Source: Bordetella genomosp. 4 (lineage in GTDB: Bacteria; Pseudomonadota; Gammaproteobacteria; Burkholderiales; Burkholderiaceae_B). From it: a DNA stretch of 64,000 bases. The translations under genes and the position numbers were made by a program. The notes beneath the pieces are model-generated. The model had not been told where the DNA came from and searched no databases. It was given only the letters and a program-made list of their open reading frames with translations. Shown here piece by piece: positions 48,543 through 57,701 of this stretch. The first letter of the stretch is position 1, and every line of letters starts with the position of its first letter. Location: assembly GCF_002261185.1 (NCBI RefSeq), contig NZ_NEVQ01000012.1, forward strand, positions 248,001 through 312,000. The letters are read 5' to 3'.

Positions 48543-49597
48543 GGCTGCACCCGGGCGGAACTGGCGCGCCGGGCGCGTCCGCGGCGCTGACGTACGACAA
48601 AGAGCGGGCGGCCTTTGACCTCGTCAAAGATACGAGCCACATACTCTCCGACGACCCCGAGGGAAATCAGATTCACCCCTGCGAAAAACAACAGCGCAGT
48701 GACGATGGTCGTCCAGCCCGAGATATGGTTGCCGTTGATCAGATAGTCCAGGACCAGATACCCACCATAGGCAAACGACAGCAGCGCAAAAACACACCCC
48801 AGCAAACTGACCATGCGTAATGGCCAGGTCGTAAACGCAGTCAGTCCGGTCAAGGCCAGACGGACCAGACGCCAGGTGTTGTAGCGGCTCGCGCCATTGG
48901 CGCGTACGTCGGGCGTATACGGCAGGGCTTCGCTACGGAAACCGACCCAGGCATACAAGCCCTTCATAAAGCGGGTGCGTTCCGGCAGCGCCATCAGGGC
49001 CTCGATGACCCGCCGGTCCATGAGCCTAAAATCTCCGGCGTGGGCGGGCACTTGTACGCCATGGGTGCCGCTCATCAGACGATAGAACCATTGGCTGCCT
49101 GTGCGTTTGATCCATGATTCGTCATCGCGATGTTCGCGTACGGCATATACCATGTCGGCGCCCGATCTCCAACGCTCGAGCATGGGCCCGATCAGCGCGG
49201 TAGGGTGCTGTAGATCTGCATCCAGGCAGATGACGACGTCGCCGTCTGCCGCTTCGAATCCTGCAGACAGCGCTGCCTCTTTGCCGAAATTGCGCGATAG
49301 CTGCAGATAGCGCATGCCGTCATGTACCGTCCATTCCGTCATCAGGTCCTCGGTGCCGTCGGTACTGCCATCGTCTATGACAATGATCTCCCATTGTGTG
49401 GACAGAGACTTCAGCTCTTGGCGCAATGCCGGCAGCAGCAGGTGCAGGTTGTCGCACTCATTCAGGCAGGGAATGACGCAGCTGATGCGCGCGTCGGAAA
49501 ATTTGTCGGACCTGGATGAGGTGGTGACCAAGGGCGCCGCGATGGACGGCGTAGGCAAGGCATGGGCTTGCGTGTCTAAACGAAATTCGAGGGCCAT
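48539..49597 (-). CDS. lgmA: GtrB/DPM1-type polyprenyl-phosphate glycosyltransferase (LgmA-like)
   Basis: A 352-residue GT-2 transferase with the nucleotide-sugar site ISCVIPCLNECDNL, the DxD-type region EIIVIDDGSTDGTED and VVICLDADLQHP, and two C-terminal membrane helices (LTAFTTWPLRMVSLLGCVFALLSFAYGGYLVL and TTIVTALLFFAGVNLISLGVVGEYVARI). It would load an N-acetylhexosamine onto undecaprenyl phosphate for the ArnT-type enzyme. It leads the lgmA-lgmB operon and has a probable regulator box 50 bp upstream of its start (49646-49662). Confidence 0.88.
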   Translation of the reverse strand: MALEFRLDTQAHALPTPSIAAPLVTTSSRSDKFSDARISCVIPCLNECDNLHLLLPALRQELKSLSTQWEIIVIDDGSTDGTEDLMTEWTVHDGMRYLQLSRNFGKEAALSAGFEAADGDVVICLDADLQHPTALIGPMLERWRSGADMVYAVREHRDDESWIKRTGSQWFYRLMSGTHGVQVPAHAGDFRLMDRRVIEALMALPERTRFMKGLYAWVGFRSEALPYTPDVRANGASRYNTWRLVRLALTGLTAFTTWPLRMVSLLGCVFALLSFAYGGYLVLDYLINGNHISGWTTIVTALLFFAGVNLISLGVVGEYVARIFDEVKGRPLFVVRQRRGRARRASSARVQP

Positions 49598-49645
49598 ACG
49601 TGGGTACCCTGGCAGTGCAAGAGCGCCCAGTATGCGTGGCGGCTC

Positions 49646-49662
49646 GTCGAATTTTCGTTAAA
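49646..49662 (-). promoter_or_regulatory. PmrA-like direct-repeat box upstream of lgmA
   Basis: Read leftward: TTTAAC-GAAAA-TTCGAC, two 6-bp half-sites with a 5-bp spacer, as bound by OmpR/PmrA-type dimers. The same box, with one change, lies upstream of the response-regulator gene at 51814-51830. Confidence 0.6.
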
Positions 49663-49704
49663 TGGAATGCGGAAAACGCAAATGGGACAGTGGGATAGCG
49701 ATGT

Positions 49705-51006
49705 TCAACCAAATCTCAGCGTGAAGCTCGTACCCGATTGCGGACCGCCGCGCTGTGATCTGACCTCCAGTTTCCAGCCCTGCATGTCACAGACTCGTTT
49801 CGCAATGGCCAGGCCGAGTCCATGCCGCAAACCGCCATGATCCGTAGCTGATGTAGACGCATCGGCCAGTCGCCCGCTGTAATACCGTTCAAATAGAAAC
49901 GGTAGTTCCGAGGCCTCTATTCCCTTGCCTGTATCGCGCAGCTCGATTGCACCGTCGACCGTCAGCAGCGCCGTCAGGGTGGCGGGCGCTGCATGATCTA
50001 TGGCGTTACGCACCAGATTACGCAGCACGGTCAATAAAGCGTACTTGTCGAGCATGCGTACCGTTTCGGGCGGAATGTGGTTGCGGAACACGAGATCGCA
50101 GGCTTCGGCGATCGCTTCCAGCCCGCGCCATGCATCGTCCATGCAACCATTCAGATCGACGGGCTCGGACGGGCGAGGCTGGTCGCGAGCCATGGAATGC
50201 GCGCTTTCCAACGACGCTGCAATATGGTCGACGTTAGCCACAATACGGGTCAGGCGTTCTTTTGGATCGGCGGGCAGTGCGCTATTGAGCAGCATGATTT
50301 CGCTATCTGAGCGAATCGCGGCCAGAGGCGTTCGGACTTCGTGGCTGAGGTTGGCAGCAAACTCGCGCTCGCGTGCGATCGAATGATCGACTTGGTTCTG
50401 AACGCGATTGAACGCCTCGATGAGACGGCCTGCTTCATCATCGCGAGTGATGGCAAGGTCTGGGGACCCTGGCGCCCAGTCTGATAATCGTGTCGTCAAG
50501 TCCAGCAGCGGGCTCACGGCAACACCCGCAATCCGGCGCGATAGTGCATAGGCGGCAATGATGCACAGCACGCCCACGCCCAGCACGATCAAGCCGAACT
50601 CACGTACGCGGGCTTCGTGCGCGGTGGCGTCATACAACACGTACAGCCGCCCGCGCGCAGTGTCTTCGACCATGACGTGCCATGTTTCGTCATCGGGTTC
50701 CAGTTCATGCAGGCCAGGGGTCAAGTCGCGCAGCGGCGTCGGCATGCTTTGGGGAACATCATTTTGTTGCAGCCATGCGCGAATCGAGCCAGTCAGTTCC
50801 GATGACTCCTGAGGAACCGCATAATTCGTATCGGATTCCAGGTGCTGGATAATGCGATTGCCTTCGGAGGTCAGAATCTGCTCAACCAGGCCGTCCTCCA
50901 TTTGATCGAATGCCAGATAGGCCAGCAGCGCCAGCACGGCGACAAAAATAGAAACCACGCCCGTCAGCGCCCAAATGACGCGCTGGGTTAGGGTGCCGCT
51001 TTTCAT
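49705..51006 (-). CDS. Sensor histidine kinase
   Basis: A 433-residue inner-membrane sensor. The first membrane helix is at about residues 8-33 (VIWALTGVVSIFVAVLALLAYLAF), a periplasmic domain of about 115 residues follows (with acidic stretch LEPDDETW), then a second helix (FGLIVLGVGVLCIIAAYAL) and HAMP. The phosphoacceptor is His222 in FAANLSHEVRTPLAAIRSD. The ATP domain has VLRNLVRNAIDHA, ELRDTGKGIEASELPFLFERYY and HGLGLAIAKRVCDM. It resembles PmrB/BasS/QseC-type sensors. ATG 51006 overlaps the regulator stop by 4 bp. The linked lgm genes suggest that it senses cationic peptides, metal or pH; that is inference. Confidence 0.92.
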   Translation of the reverse strand: MKSGTLTQRVIWALTGVVSIFVAVLALLAYLAFDQMEDGLVEQILTSEGNRIIQHLESDTNYAVPQESSELTGSIRAWLQQNDVPQSMPTPLRDLTPGLHELEPDDETWHVMVEDTARGRLYVLYDATAHEARVREFGLIVLGVGVLCIIAAYALSRRIAGVAVSPLLDLTTRLSDWAPGSPDLAITRDDEAGRLIEAFNRVQNQVDHSIAREREFAANLSHEVRTPLAAIRSDSEIMLLNSALPADPKERLTRIVANVDHIAASLESAHSMARDQPRPSEPVDLNGCMDDAWRGLEAIAEACDLVFRNHIPPETVRMLDKYALLTVLRNLVRNAIDHAAPATLTALLTVDGAIELRDTGKGIEASELPFLFERYYSGRLADASTSATDHGGLRHGLGLAIAKRVCDMQGWKLEVRSQRGGPQSGTSFTLRFG

Positions 51007-51713
51007 GAGCCTGCCCCAGGCTCGACCATCCGCCACCCTACGCCGTGTATCGTTTCGATGCCATCAAAGCCTACGTCGGAAAGCGCTCGCCTCAACAAAT
51101 GCACTTGACTGCGCAAGGCATCGCTCGAGGGTGGGATGTCGTTCCAGAGGATGGCTTCGAGTTCCTCTCTCGATACCACTTGGCCTGGCGTGCGTATCAG
51201 GGTTTCGACGATGAGGACCGATTTGGGAGTGAGGTGCAATGCCTGGCCTGAAACGGATACCTCTCTGGTGCGCCCGTCGAATTGCAGCGGGCCGCAGGTT
51301 TGCACGGCGTCGACCACTTTGCCTTTGGCACGGTGTATCAGTGCCAGCAGGCGCGCCTGAACCTCGGCCAGCGCAAAAGGCTTGGTCAAATAATCGTCCG
51401 CGCCATGGCCGAAACCGGCCAGCTTGTCTTCCAGTGCATCCCGAGCCGTCAGGATCAGCACGGGAATCGCCTTGCGCCATTCGCTGCGCAGAGTGTGCAG
51501 AATCTGGTAGCCGTCCTTGCCGGGCAGGCCGATGTCCAGCACGACGGCGTCAAAATGCTGGCTCTGGAGCATTCGCAGTGCGGTCGTACCGTCGTAGGCG
51601 ACGTCTGGCACAAATCCGCTGAGCTCGAGGAATTGGTACAGATTTCCCGCGATGGTCAGATCGTCTTCGACAATCAGTACTTGGTAGTGCACATTGGCCG
51701 AAACGGTTTTCAT
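51003..51713 (-). CDS. OmpR/PmrA family response regulator
   Basis: A 236-residue two-domain regulator. The receiver has acidic pocket EDD (16-18), phosphoacceptor Asp60 (VVLDIGLPGKDGY), TARD and KPF lysine (YLTKPFALAEV). The winged-helix output domain has LHLTPKSVLIVETLIRTPGQVVSREEL and SQVHLLRRAL. ATG 51713 gives a normal receiver N-terminus; the frame is open to 51857, but that stretch would absorb the promoter and box. It is co-transcribed with the sensor kinase downstream (ATGA overlap). Confidence 0.93.
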   Translation of the reverse strand: MKTVSANVHYQVLIVEDDLTIAGNLYQFLELSGFVPDVAYDGTTALRMLQSQHFDAVVLDIGLPGKDGYQILHTLRSEWRKAIPVLILTARDALEDKLAGFGHGADDYLTKPFALAEVQARLLALIHRAKGKVVDAVQTCGPLQFDGRTREVSVSGQALHLTPKSVLIVETLIRTPGQVVSREELEAILWNDIPPSSDALRSQVHLLRRALSDVGFDGIETIHGVGWRMVEPGAGS

Positions 51714-51813
51714 GTGGGCGGGCGCTGGCGGTGACTCGTGCGGTGACACGTGAGCATCACTGTCAGATGCGGCAGTGACAATTTGATGGATTATTGAGCA
51801 TGCAGGGGCTGCC

Positions 51814-51830
51814 GTCGAATTTTCGTTGAA
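51814..51830 (-). promoter_or_regulatory. PmrA-like direct-repeat box upstream of the response regulator
   Basis: Read leftward: TTCAAC-GAAAA-TTCGAC, 16 of 17 bases identical to the lgmA box. TTCGAC is followed 18 nt later by AATAAT, a possible -35/-10 arrangement, so the box could place the regulator at the promoter. Suggests autoregulation. Confidence 0.6.
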
Positions 51831-51952
51831 TTCGCCAGGGGAAGGGTGATCTCGCATTCATGGCGGCCTCGGGCCTGGGCGCCACGCCGGGAGCGGCCAA
51901 GTGCGCCTCGGGCCAGTCAGGGGGCTGCGGTGGCATTGGGCGGACTAGCCTC

Positions 51953-51958
51953 TATAAT
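51953..51958 (+). promoter_or_regulatory. -10 element for alaS
   Basis: A perfect TATAAT 34 bp upstream of the alaS ATG. The -35 region is weak. Confidence 0.55.
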
Positions 51959-51991
51959 TAAAGATTCGCCTTATTTCCGGTTCGTGCACGC

Positions 51992-54613
51992 ATGAAATCC
52001 TCAGAGATTCGCCAGAAGTTCCTGCAATTTTTCCAGTCCAAGGGGCACACGATCGTGCCTTCGGCGTCGCTCGTGCCGGGCAATGACCCCACGCTGCTCT
52101 TTACCAACTCCGGGATGGTGCAGTTCAAGGACGTCTTTACCGGCAAGGAAACCCGTTCCTATTCGCGCGCGACCTCGTCGCAGCGCAGCGTGCGTGCTGG
52201 CGGCAAGCACAACGATCTGGAAAACGTCGGCTACACCGCCCGGCACCACACGTTCTTTGAAATGCTGGGCAATTTCAGCTTTGGCGACTACTTCAAGCGT
52301 GATGCGATCCAGTACGCCTGGGAATTGCTGACTACGGTATACAAGCTGCCGGCCGAAAAGCTCTGGGTCACCGTCTACCAAGAAGACGACGAGGCCTACG
52401 ACATATGGGCCAAAGAGATCGGCGTGCCGACCGAGCGCATCATCCGCATCGGTGACAACAAGGGCGCCCGTTACGCGTCGGACAATTTCTGGCAAATGGC
52501 CGATACCGGTCCGTGTGGCCCGTGTTCCGAGATTTTCTACGACCACGGCCCGGAGATCTGGGGCGGCCCTCCGGGCTCACCCGAAGAAGACGGCGACCGT
52601 TACATCGAGATCTGGAACCTCGTGTTCATGCAGTTCGAGCGCGACGCTGCCGGCAACATGAACCCGCTGCCCAAGCCGTGTGTCGATACGGGGATGGGCC
52701 TGGAGCGTATCGCCGCGGTGTTGCAGCACGTCCATTCCAACTACGAAATCGATTTATTCCGTCACCTGATCCAGGCTGCGGCGCGTGAAACCGGGGTCAG
52801 CGACCTCGCAGAGAACTCGCTCAAGGTGATCGCCGATCACATCCGGGCGTGTTCCTTCTTGATCGTCGATGGCGTCATTCCCAGCAACGAGGGCCGCGGC
52901 TATGTGCTGCGCCGTATCGTGCGCCGCGCCTTGCGTCACGGTTACAAATTGGGTCAGACCAAGCCGTTCTTCTACAAATTGGTGCCGGATCTGGTCGCCG
53001 AAATGGGCGAGGCCTATCCCGAGCTGGCTCAGGCAGACGATCGCGTGGCGCAGGTGCTCAAGCAAGAAGAAGAGCGCTTTGGCGAAACCCTCGAACACGG
53101 CATGAAGATCCTGGACGGCGCCTTGGCGGGCGTGCCTGCTGGCGGCCAGTTGGACGGCATGACGCTGTTCACGCTGTACGACACGTACGGCTTCCCGGTG
53201 GATTTGACGGCTGACATTTGCCGCGAACGCAATGTCGAAGTCGATATGGCCGGTTTCGAGGCAGCGATGACGCGTCAGCGCGACCAAGCCCGCGCCGCCG
53301 GGAAATTCAAAATGGCCGAGGGTCTGAGCTACGAGGGCGCCGAGACCCGTTTCGAGGGCTACGAAAAGCTCGAGCTGGACAACGTGAAAGTCACGGCGCT
53401 CTATGTGGACGGCACTCAGGTCGACCGCGTCCAGGCCGGCCAAAAGGCCGTCGTGGTGCTGGACGCCACGCCCTTTTACGCCGAGTCGGGCGGTCAGGTC
53501 GGTGATACCGGTCTGCTCGAAGGAGGTGGCGCCCGTTTTGCCGTGGCGGATACGCTCAAGATCCAGGCCGGCGTCTTTGGGCATCATGGCGAACTGGAGT
53601 CCGGCGCGTTGGCCGTTGGCGACACGCTCTTGGCTCGTGTGGACGCCGTGCGCCGTGCTCGCACCGTGCGCAACCACTCGGCGACGCACTTGATGCACAA
53701 GGCGCTCCGTCAGGTGCTTGGCGGACATGTGCAGCAGCGTGGCTCGCTGGTTGATCCCGATAAGACCCGTTTTGACTTCGCGCACGACGCCCCGATGACC
53801 GCCGAGCAAATTGCTCAGGTCGAGGCCATCGTCAATGCCGAGGTGTTGGCCAACGAGCCCACTCAGGCGCAAGTGATGGCGTATGACGATGCCGTCAAAG
53901 GTGGCGCGATGGCACTGTTCGGCGAAAAATATGGCGATACGGTGCGTGTGCTGGACATTGGTTTTTCGCGCGAATTGTGCGGCGGCACGCACGTGACTCG
54001 TACAGGCGATATTGGCCTGTTCAAGATCGTGGCCGAAGGCGGCGTCGCCGCGGGCGTTCGCCGGGTCGAGGCGATCACGGGCGACAATGCGTTGGTGTGG
54101 GTACAGAATCAACAAGCCTTGCTGCTGCGTGCGGCGGGCGTGTTGCGCAGCACGCCGGCGGATCTGCCCGAGCGTATTGCTCAGGTGCAGGATCAGGTCC
54201 GCGCGCTGGAAAAAGACCTCGAGCAGGCGCGCGGCAAGCTGGCCGCCAGCGCGGGCAACGATCTGGCTGCCAAGGCCGTCGACATCAAGGGGGCCAAAGT
54301 ACTGGCCGCTAACGTTGGTGATGTGGACCCCAAAGCCTTGCGCGGAATGGTCGACAACCTCAAGGACCGCCTGAAATCGGCCGTCGTGTTGCTGGCCAGC
54401 GCTGGCGCCGATGGGAAAATCAGCGTGGTGGGCGGTGTGACCGCCGATTTGACGGGCCGCGTCAAGGCCGGCGAACTGGTGGGCTTTGTGGCCAGCCAGG
54501 TCGGCGGCAAGGGCGGTGGCCGTCCTGATATGGCGATGGGTGGCGGCACCGATGCTCAGGCATTGCCGGCCGCGATCGCCAGTGTGGCAGGGTGGATCGA
54601 TGAGCGCCTCTGA
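51992..54613 (+). CDS. alaS: Alanyl-tRNA synthetase
   Basis: Class II synthetase charging tRNA-Ala, 873 residues as expected. The N-terminal catalytic domain has motif 1-3 sequences ([50 protein letters not shown]). The editing domain shows [16 protein letters not shown] with the zinc-binding His pair, and [18 protein letters not shown] with the Cys-His partner site. The C-terminal C-Ala domain has [15 protein letters not shown]. The tusA-type gene starts inside its last codons (14-bp overlap). Confidence 0.98.
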   Translation: MKSSEIRQKFLQFFQSKGHTIVPSASLVPGNDPTLLFTNSGMVQFKDVFTGKETRSYSRATSSQRSVRAGGKHNDLENVGYTARHHTFFEMLGNFSFGDYFKRDAIQYAWELLTTVYKLPAEKLWVTVYQEDDEAYDIWAKEIGVPTERIIRIGDNKGARYASDNFWQMADTGPCGPCSEIFYDHGPEIWGGPPGSPEEDGDRYIEIWNLVFMQFERDAAGNMNPLPKPCVDTGMGLERIAAVLQHVHSNYEIDLFRHLIQAAARETGVSDLAENSLKVIADHIRACSFLIVDGVIPSNEGRGYVLRRIVRRALRHGYKLGQTKPFFYKLVPDLVAEMGEAYPELAQADDRVAQVLKQEEERFGETLEHGMKILDGALAGVPAGGQLDGMTLFTLYDTYGFPVDLTADICRERNVEVDMAGFEAAMTRQRDQARAAGKFKMAEGLSYEGAETRFEGYEKLELDNVKVTALYVDGTQVDRVQAGQKAVVVLDATPFYAESGGQVGDTGLLEGGGARFAVADTLKIQAGVFGHHGELESGALAVGDTLLARVDAVRRARTVRNHSATHLMHKALRQVLGGHVQQRGSLVDPDKTRFDFAHDAPMTAEQIAQVEAIVNAEVLANEPTQAQVMAYDDAVKGGAMALFGEKYGDTVRVLDIGFSRELCGGTHVTRTGDIGLFKIVAEGGVAAGVRRVEAITGDNALVWVQNQQALLLRAAGVLRSTPADLPERIAQVQDQVRALEKDLEQARGKLAASAGNDLAAKAVDIKGAKVLAANVGDVDPKALRGMVDNLKDRLKSAVVLLASAGADGKISVVGGVTADLTGRVKAGELVGFVASQVGGKGGGRPDMAMGGGTDAQALPAAIASVAGWIDERL

Positions 54614-54893
54614 ACTACCGAATGGCGCTGGGACGGCAGGAGCTCCCGCGTCGTCGGAGAATCTGCCTGAGTTCCAGCACGACGTCGACGCCAGCGGGCT
54701 GACGTGCCCGCTGCCCATCTTGCGCGCCAAGAAAGCCCTGGCCCAGATGGAGAGCGGGCAGGTGCTGCGCGTCACGACAACAGATCCCAAGGCCGTGCGC
54801 GATTTTCAGGCGTTTGCCAAACAAAGCGGCAACGGTCTGGTGGCGCAGCACGAGACTCAGGATTCGGTGTTGCATTATTTGCGGCGCCGTTGA
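54600..54893 (+). CDS. TusA family sulfurtransferase
   Basis: A 97-residue small sulfur carrier of the TusA/SirA/YedF family. The core [29 protein letters not shown] contains the catalytic Cys36 in the CPxP motif. The residues before it (1-27) are an uncharacteristic Ala/Gly-rich tail. ATG 54600 overlaps the alaS end by 14 bp, so translation is probably coupled. Whether it acts in tRNA 2-thiouridine synthesis or another sulfur pathway cannot be told. Confidence 0.88.
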   Translation: MSASELPNGAGTAGAPASSENLPEFQHDVDASGLTCPLPILRAKKALAQMESGQVLRVTTTDPKAVRDFQAFAKQSGNGLVAQHETQDSVLHYLRRR

Positions 54894-54895
54894 GG

Positions 54896-54931
54896 GAAGG
54901 CTTGCTATAGCCTTCGATTTAATGCTAGAAT
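54896..54931 (+). promoter_or_regulatory. Promoter of the rpsP operon with overlapping hairpin
   Basis: TTGCTA (54902-54907) and TAGAAT (54926-54931) are separated by 18 bp, a good sigma-70 pair 36 bp upstream of rpsP. A 7-bp hairpin GAAGGCT/AGCCTTC (54896-54915) overlaps the -35; it may end the alaS transcript weakly. Confidence 0.6.
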
Positions 54932-54966
54932 CTTCCGTTTTTCACAACTAATTCAAGGGATTACCT

Positions 54967-55227
54967 ATGGTGGTGATTCGCATGGCCCGCGGTGGCTCCA
55001 AGAAGCGTCCGTTCTACAACCTGGTTGCTACCGATTCGCGCAACCGTCGCGATGGCCGCTTCATCGAGCGCGTGGGTTTTTACAACCCCGTCGCCAGCGA
55101 AGGCTCGGAGCAACTGCGCATTGCGCTGGATCGCGTCCAATACTGGACCAACAGCGGTGCACAACTGTCGCCCGCCGTTGAGCGTCTGGTCAAAGACTAC
55201 TCGGCCAAGGTTTCCGCTGCAGCCTAA
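54967..55227 (+). CDS. rpsP: 30S ribosomal protein S16
   Basis: An 86-residue ribosomal protein with the conserved opening [51 protein letters not shown] lies directly upstream of the ATG. It is the first gene of the rpsP-rimM-trmD operon. Confidence 0.97.
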   Translation: MVVIRMARGGSKKRPFYNLVATDSRNRRDGRFIERVGFYNPVASEGSEQLRIALDRVQYWTNSGAQLSPAVERLVKDYSAKVSAAA

Positions 55228-55270
55228 GGGCTAGCAGGGAATCTGTGCGTCGTTTTCGGCTGTTGGCCTG

Positions 55271-55897
55271 ATGCCGTCTGATGCCATTACCCCCAACGCA
55301 GCGCCTGACGACTTAGTCGAGTTGGGCCGCATTACCGGGGCATATGGCGTCAAGGGTTGGGTCAAGGTACAGCCGCATTCCGCACAGGCTGATGGTTTAC
55401 GCCGGGCAAAGACCTGGTGGCTGACTCGCCTCGCCCCTGAAACGGCGCGAGGCGTTGTCACGTCTGTACCGACCGCCCATCGGGTGCTGCAGGCTCGGCC
55501 TCAGGGCACGGCCGTTGTAGCGCAGCTCGATGGCGTTGCCGATCGTGATCAGGCCGAGGCCATGCGTGGCTACACCGTACAGGTGCCGCGCAGCGAGTTT
55601 CCGGCAACCGCCGACGACGAATATTACTGGGTCGATTTGATCGGCTGCGCCTTCTATTCGGATGCGGAGGGCGAGCCCGCTCGCGTCGGTATCGTCGAGG
55701 ATGTCATGGACAACGGCGCACACGCGATCTTGCGTGTGGTGTTGCAACGCGCGCCTGCGCCTGGCGCAGAGCCCGAGCCCAGGCTCGATCCCAAGGGTCG
55801 GCCGATGGAAATGCTGGTGCCTTTTGTTGCTGCGCATATCCTGGCGGTGGACTTGTCCGCGCGCCGTATCGATAGCAACTGGCCCACGGAAATCTGA
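55271..55897 (+). CDS. rimM: 16S rRNA maturation factor RimM
   Basis: A 208-residue two-domain protein (N-terminal RimM barrel, C-terminal PRC barrel) that assists 30S assembly with S19. Features are [21 protein letters not shown] and [14 protein letters not shown], with [18 protein letters not shown] near the end. The linker carries a 20-residue Ala/Pro/Glu-rich insertion (ending [17 protein letters not shown]). The stop overlaps trmD by one base (TGATG). Confidence 0.95.
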   Translation: MPSDAITPNAAPDDLVELGRITGAYGVKGWVKVQPHSAQADGLRRAKTWWLTRLAPETARGVVTSVPTAHRVLQARPQGTAVVAQLDGVADRDQAEAMRGYTVQVPRSEFPATADDEYYWVDLIGCAFYSDAEGEPARVGIVEDVMDNGAHAILRVVLQRAPAPGAEPEPRLDPKGRPMEMLVPFVAAHILAVDLSARRIDSNWPTEI

Positions 55898-56664
55898 TGC
55901 GCTTTGATGTCGTCACGCTATTTCCGGATATGTTCGGAACCGTGCGCGACTTGGGCGTTACCGGCAGGGCGCATTCCCAGGGACTATGGGCGTTACGCGC
56001 CTGGAATCCTCGCGACTATACCCATGATGTGCATCGCACTGTCGATGATCGCCCTTATGGAGGTGGTCCGGGCATGGTGATGATGGCGGCCCCGCTAGAG
56101 GCCGCTGTTGCTGCTGCGCAATCGGATCGTGCCGAGCAGGGTCTAGGGGTCGCGCCGGTGGTGCTGCTGTCACCGACAGGCCGTCGCTATGATCAGCAGG
56201 GCGCTCAGTCGCTGGCTAATGGCGAGGGCGCCATCATGATCTGTGGTCGCTACGAGGGTATTGATCAGCGGTTTATTGATCGCTGTGTTACCGATGAAAT
56301 CTCGCTCGGCGATTTTGTGCTGTCTGGTGGGGAAATCGCCGCGCTCGCGGTGATTGATGCTGCGGTGCGTCTGGTGCCAGGTGTGTTGAATGACGGTGAT
56401 TCGGCGCTTCAAGACTCTTTCAATGACACGTTGTCGGGGTTGCTGGATAGCCCGCATTACACGCGGCCTGAAGTGTATGACGGGGAGGCCGTGCCTGCAG
56501 AGTTGCTGAGCGGGCATCATGCCAATATTGCGCGGTGGCGGCGGGAGCAGTCTTTGCGATTGACCGCGCAGCGTCGTCCTGATTTGCTTGAGCGGGCGCG
56601 GGCTAATGGGTGGCTGACGCGTGCGGATGAGAAGTTTCTGGCGGCGTTGAAGGCTGTGGGGTAG
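55897..56664 (+). CDS. trmD: tRNA (guanine-N1-)-methyltransferase
   Basis: Makes m1G37 in tRNAs, a frameshift-suppressing modification. The 255-residue SPOUT protein has the trefoil-knot segments [35 protein letters not shown] and [22 protein letters not shown]. The rplS gene that follows trmD in many proteobacteria is not here; instead the composite repeat begins 80 bp after the stop. Confidence 0.97.
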   Translation: MRFDVVTLFPDMFGTVRDLGVTGRAHSQGLWALRAWNPRDYTHDVHRTVDDRPYGGGPGMVMMAAPLEAAVAAAQSDRAEQGLGVAPVVLLSPTGRRYDQQGAQSLANGEGAIMICGRYEGIDQRFIDRCVTDEISLGDFVLSGGEIAALAVIDAAVRLVPGVLNDGDSALQDSFNDTLSGLLDSPHYTRPEVYDGEAVPAELLSGHHANIARWRREQSLRLTAQRRPDLLERARANGWLTRADEKFLAALKAVG

Positions 56665-56743
56665 GTGTTTTTATCGAGCGGGTCTTTGATTTTTTGGGGG
56701 CTCGTGTTTGTGGTCTTTGCGGAAGTCGGATTTTCTATTGGTC

Positions 56744-57087
56744 GTCGAGCCGAGGCAATCGGCCCGGCCGAGCTTCACAAAGTCGGTCCGGCGCGCGGGC
56801 GCCGGACACCGTGTTCGCTCACCTCGTCCGGCCCGTTCGGGCCTACCTACGGTGTCCGCTCCACTCGACTTTGAGGCGCCCGGCCGGGCCGATTGCCTCG
56901 GCTCGACTGGCAGCAACTAGAATTCTCTGCATCGCTGGCACGACTTTCTTGCTTGGCGTTTTTCTGCAGCCGCGTTGGTAGAGAGAAAGATCTTGCGGTG
57001 CTGCTTTCGGCGGCCGCCCTGCGCGGCCACCTCAAGCGATCGGTCCGGGCATGCGACGGGGTGGCGTGGTGCTTGGTTGGAAGATCT
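56744..57087 (+). repeat. Structured repeat, locus B left copy
   Basis: A 344-bp copy. The 30-bp inverted repeat pairs 56744-56773 with 56878-56907 (one mismatch) and shares its outer 19 bp with the locus A left copy, while the inner part differs compensatorily. The inner stem is CAAAGTCG/CGACTTTG. The conserved block TGTTCGCTCACCTCGTCC is present, as is a small GGCCCG-TT-CGGGCC hairpin. The tail has CGCTGGCA, AAGATCTT (56987-56994), an imperfect hairpin near 57009-57031 and AAGATCT (57081-57087). Confidence 0.85.
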
Positions 57088-57258
57088 GCTTGGCCGCGAG
57101 TGAGGCTTGCGGCGATGATGCGCAGGGCAGTTTTTCCGGCGGCGTATCTAGCATGCGCGTGCCCGGGATCAGCGTTCCTCGCCGCAGACATGATTTGCGC
57201 TCACCATGATGGCATTACAACGAGTGCCATGCGTGGCATTACGTCAATGTGACTGGAG
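57088..57258. other. Spacer between the two locus B repeat copies
   Basis: 171 bp between head-on copies. The left edge (GCTTGGCC, then GCGATGATG) resembles the locus A spacer. No gene or clear regulatory site was seen. Confidence 0.5.
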
Positions 57259-57602
57259 AGATCTTTTGTCCAGCGACGGTGTCACAGCCTGTGCATGCAG
57301 ATCCCGAACGCGATGACCGGGTGTGCAGGGCACCCGGTCATCGCAGCCCTGCAAGATCTTTCTCTTCACCCAGACTGATGCAGAAAAATGCCAAGCAAGA
57401 AAACCGTGCCAGCGATGTGATGAGCTTGAGTTACTGCGAGTCGATGCGGGGCAGTGGCTGCGTGGGGGCGCCTCGTGGTCGAGTGGAGCGGACACCGTAG
57501 GGAGCGCGCAGGCGCGGACGAGGTGAGCGAACACGGTGTCCGGCGCGCAGGGCGCCGGACCGACCACGTGAAGCCCCCACGCAGCCACTGCCCCGCATCG
57601 AC
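57259..57602 (-). repeat. Structured repeat, locus B right copy
   Basis: A 344-bp copy in opposite orientation. A perfect 30-bp inverted repeat pairs 57440-57469 with 57573-57602, similar to the locus A right arms. The inner stem is CGTGGTCG/CGACCACG. The tail hairpin GCGATGACCGGGTG/CACCCGGTCATCGC (57310-57344) is a perfect 14 bp, with AAGATCTT (57353-57360) and AGATCT (57259-57264) around it. It ends 100 bp from the valS stop. Confidence 0.85.
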
Positions 57603-57701
57603 GTTCAAAAGAACTTCTACTCCCTCACATCGCGCAAGCCGATTCAAAGCACAGCCCACGGCTCCATCGAACATCGATAGACAGCGCTATGGGCCCCGCT
57701 C

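Noticed and set aside
52754-54790. 678-codon leftward frame opposite alaS
   Set aside because: Antisense shadow of alaS; no motif or start signal.
56665-57701. Several short frames of 60-200 codons within the locus B repeats
   Set aside because: They translate both arms of inverted repeats into low-complexity Arg/Ala/Gly peptides (such as GADTVG and RTRCPAPARRT), appear in all frames and have no start signals.
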